A DNA stretch of 50,067 nt from Desulfobulbus propionicus (lineage in GTDB: Bacteria; Desulfobacterota; Desulfobulbia; Desulfobulbales; Desulfobulbaceae), in contig PDQK01000035.1 in the NCBI GenBank assembly GCA_002746685.1, positions 1 to 50,067 on the forward strand, written 5' to 3'. The notes under the pieces were generated by a model. It made no database searches, was not told where the DNA came from, and saw nothing but the letters and a program-made list of their open reading frames with translations. This document shows, piece after piece, positions 49,526 through 50,067 of the stretch; within the stretch, counting starts at the first letter, position 1, and each line of letters opens with the position of its first letter. Both the position numbers and the translations under genes were made by a program.

Positions 49526-49562
49526 ACAAAAAAAATAAAGAATCCACCCCCAAAGGGGGTGG
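49526..49562 (-). terminator. Strong Rho-independent terminator beside the IS remnant
   Basis: A perfect 8-bp GC-rich stem (CCACCCCC at 49544-49551, complement 49555-49562) with an AAA loop. In minus-strand RNA it is followed by GATTC and then a long U-rich tract (plus-strand A-rich 49526-49540). It ends any transcript from the transposase remnant before the lipoprotein gene. Confidence 0.8.
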
Positions 49563-49573
49563 TATTGAGTTTA

Positions 49574-49616
49574 CCCCTAAAAGGGGATTAGATTGCCTCT
49601 TGCCTCCTGAAGAGGC
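49574..49616. repeat. Two short hairpins downstream of the transposase remnant
   Basis: CCCC-TAAAA-GGGG hairpin... at 49574-49586 (4 bp) and GCCTCTT/AAGAGGC at 49595-49616 (7 bp, 8-base loop). IS200/IS605 elements carry hairpins near their ends that the transposase recognises, so one of these may be the right-end structure. Confidence 0.45.
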
Positions 49617-49619
49617 GAG

Positions 49620-50003
49620 GTGTTGTCCCCTTTTCCATTTAAAATAATTGTTGTTGACGGCTATCTGATTGGCGCTCTTTATCCTCTTGGTATTTCACAT
49701 ACCGGCATATCTTCTCTGCATCCTTTGATGATCCCCATGTAATCGGAAATTGACAATTTGGGAGGAACCATCACCACAAGATGTACATGGTCTCGCTGGA
49801 CATTCAACTCTATTATATTGCACGACTTCTGCTCGCTAAATGCTCGCACACAACTCGCGACTTCCTGACCAACTGCTCCTTCAAGTATCCTCATCCGATA
49901 TTTTGGGGTCCACACCACATGATATTGGCAATGCCATATCGTATGTGATAACTTCTGAAATCGGCTCATTATTTGCTCCTGATTCATGTTGTGGGGACAA
50001 CAC
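49620..50003. repeat. 11-bp perfect inverted repeat flanking the IS200 remnant
   Basis: GTGTTGTCCCC at 49620-49630 and its exact complement GGGGACAACAC at 49993-50003 flank the transposase remnant. IS200-type elements lack terminal inverted repeats, so this is not their normal end. In the transposase mRNA the two copies could pair the leader with the 3' region. The right copy also forms a local hairpin (49988-50001) just before the first ATG. Confidence 0.6.
49639..49969 (-). pseudogene. tnpA: IS200/IS605-family transposase TnpA, internally deleted and frameshifted
   Basis: The ATG at 49969 with AGGAG seven bases upstream begins MSRFQKLSHTIWHCQYHVVW, a classic IS200-type TnpA start, and reads through the HUH motif DHVHLVVMVPP to MGIIKG. 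There the frame leaves the family sequence and stops at 49679. In the next frame the bases read DAEKICRYVKYQEDKER, the normal C-terminus with the catalytic Tyr and the Gln four residues later, and this frame runs to a stop at 49639. About 35 residues of the middle are missing by comparison with the family. The HUH and Tyr halves can no longer be made as one chain without a frameshift, so the element should be immobile on its own. Confidence 0.85.
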
Positions 50004-50031
50004 TTCTGGAGTGTAATTATGAGCCTTTACT

Positions 50032-50055
50032 GTTCAACTGGCAAAGCCATTGAAC
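50032..50055. repeat. Bulged hairpin, candidate IS200 left-end structure
   Basis: GTTCAA (50032-50037), a bulged C, TGGC, loop AAA, GCCA, TTGAAC (50050-50055): a 10-bp stem with one bulge, upstream of the transposase remnant. Imperfect hairpins of this kind are the end-recognition structures of IS200/IS605 elements. The window ends 12 bases later, so the element boundary is not visible. Confidence 0.55.
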
Positions 50056-50067
50056 TCTGACCACCCC

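Overview
This window reads as a chromosomal segment of a Gram-negative, Desulfobacterota-like bacterium, most likely near the Desulfobulbales. That placement is inference from gene content and was not computed. The Gram-negative envelope is shown directly by a Kdo transferase, a LolCE/LolD lipoprotein exporter and several lipoproteins with lipoboxes. TrmFO, the FabL-type enoyl reductase, the lysS-lolC-lolD gene order, the M1-ChaN fusion and abundant PAS/GGDEF and sigma-54 regulators fit anaerobic deltaproteobacterial lineages. About 34 protein genes are packed with short gaps; GTG and TTG starts are frequent. I see no rRNA, tRNA, CRISPR or prophage.

Layout. 2-4808 (+): a HEAT-repeat/cyclic-nucleotide/PilZ signalling protein cut by the window edge, then a Twinkle/T7-gp4-like primase-helicase. 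4819-9225 (-): metK, ahcY, a 3D-domain lipoprotein and trmFO. 9461-13197: a tiny membrane protein, fabL with a DUF362 gene, and serA. 13198-16269 (+): a large exported M1-peptidase/ChaN/PDZ fusion. 16256-24886 (-): waaA-carA-carB-ftsH-folP. 25119-26159 (+): an exported cyclophilin-FKBP double isomerase. 26241-29947 (-): grpE, dnaK, trpS. 30318-33798 (-): a sigma-54 response regulator and a PAS/GAF diguanylate cyclase. 33860-38722 (+): rlmD, lysS, lolC/E, lolD. 38951-46450 (-): mutL, hisD, rsmG, small ORFs, leuB, a PRPP-synthetase-like gene and asd. 46572-48819 (+): a class A penicillin-binding protein and a small hypothetical gene. 48880-49485 (-): a DUF2799-type lipoprotein. 49544-50055: a broken IS200-type element.

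How it works together. Most of the window is housekeeping: methyl-group metabolism (MetK, AhcY, with TrmFO using methylene-folate and FolP supplying folate), amino-acid synthesis (SerA, LeuB, HisD, Asd, CarAB), translation and RNA modification (TrpS, LysS, TrmFO, RlmD, RsmG), protein quality control (DnaK, GrpE, FtsH, PPIase) and envelope building (WaaA, LolCDE, PBP, FabL). Regulation by second messengers is suggested by the PilZ/cNMP protein and the GGDEF protein.

Most notable points: the chromosomal primase-helicase with an altered TOPRIM motif; the IS200 remnant, whose HUH and tyrosine halves are now in different frames, flanked by an 11-bp inverted repeat; a possible 38-residue membrane peptide upstream of leuB whose best-placed start is an ATC codon; a cysteine-rich GAF region in the diguanylate cyclase; a MutL with one altered endonuclease residue; and a divergent PRPP synthetase homologue.
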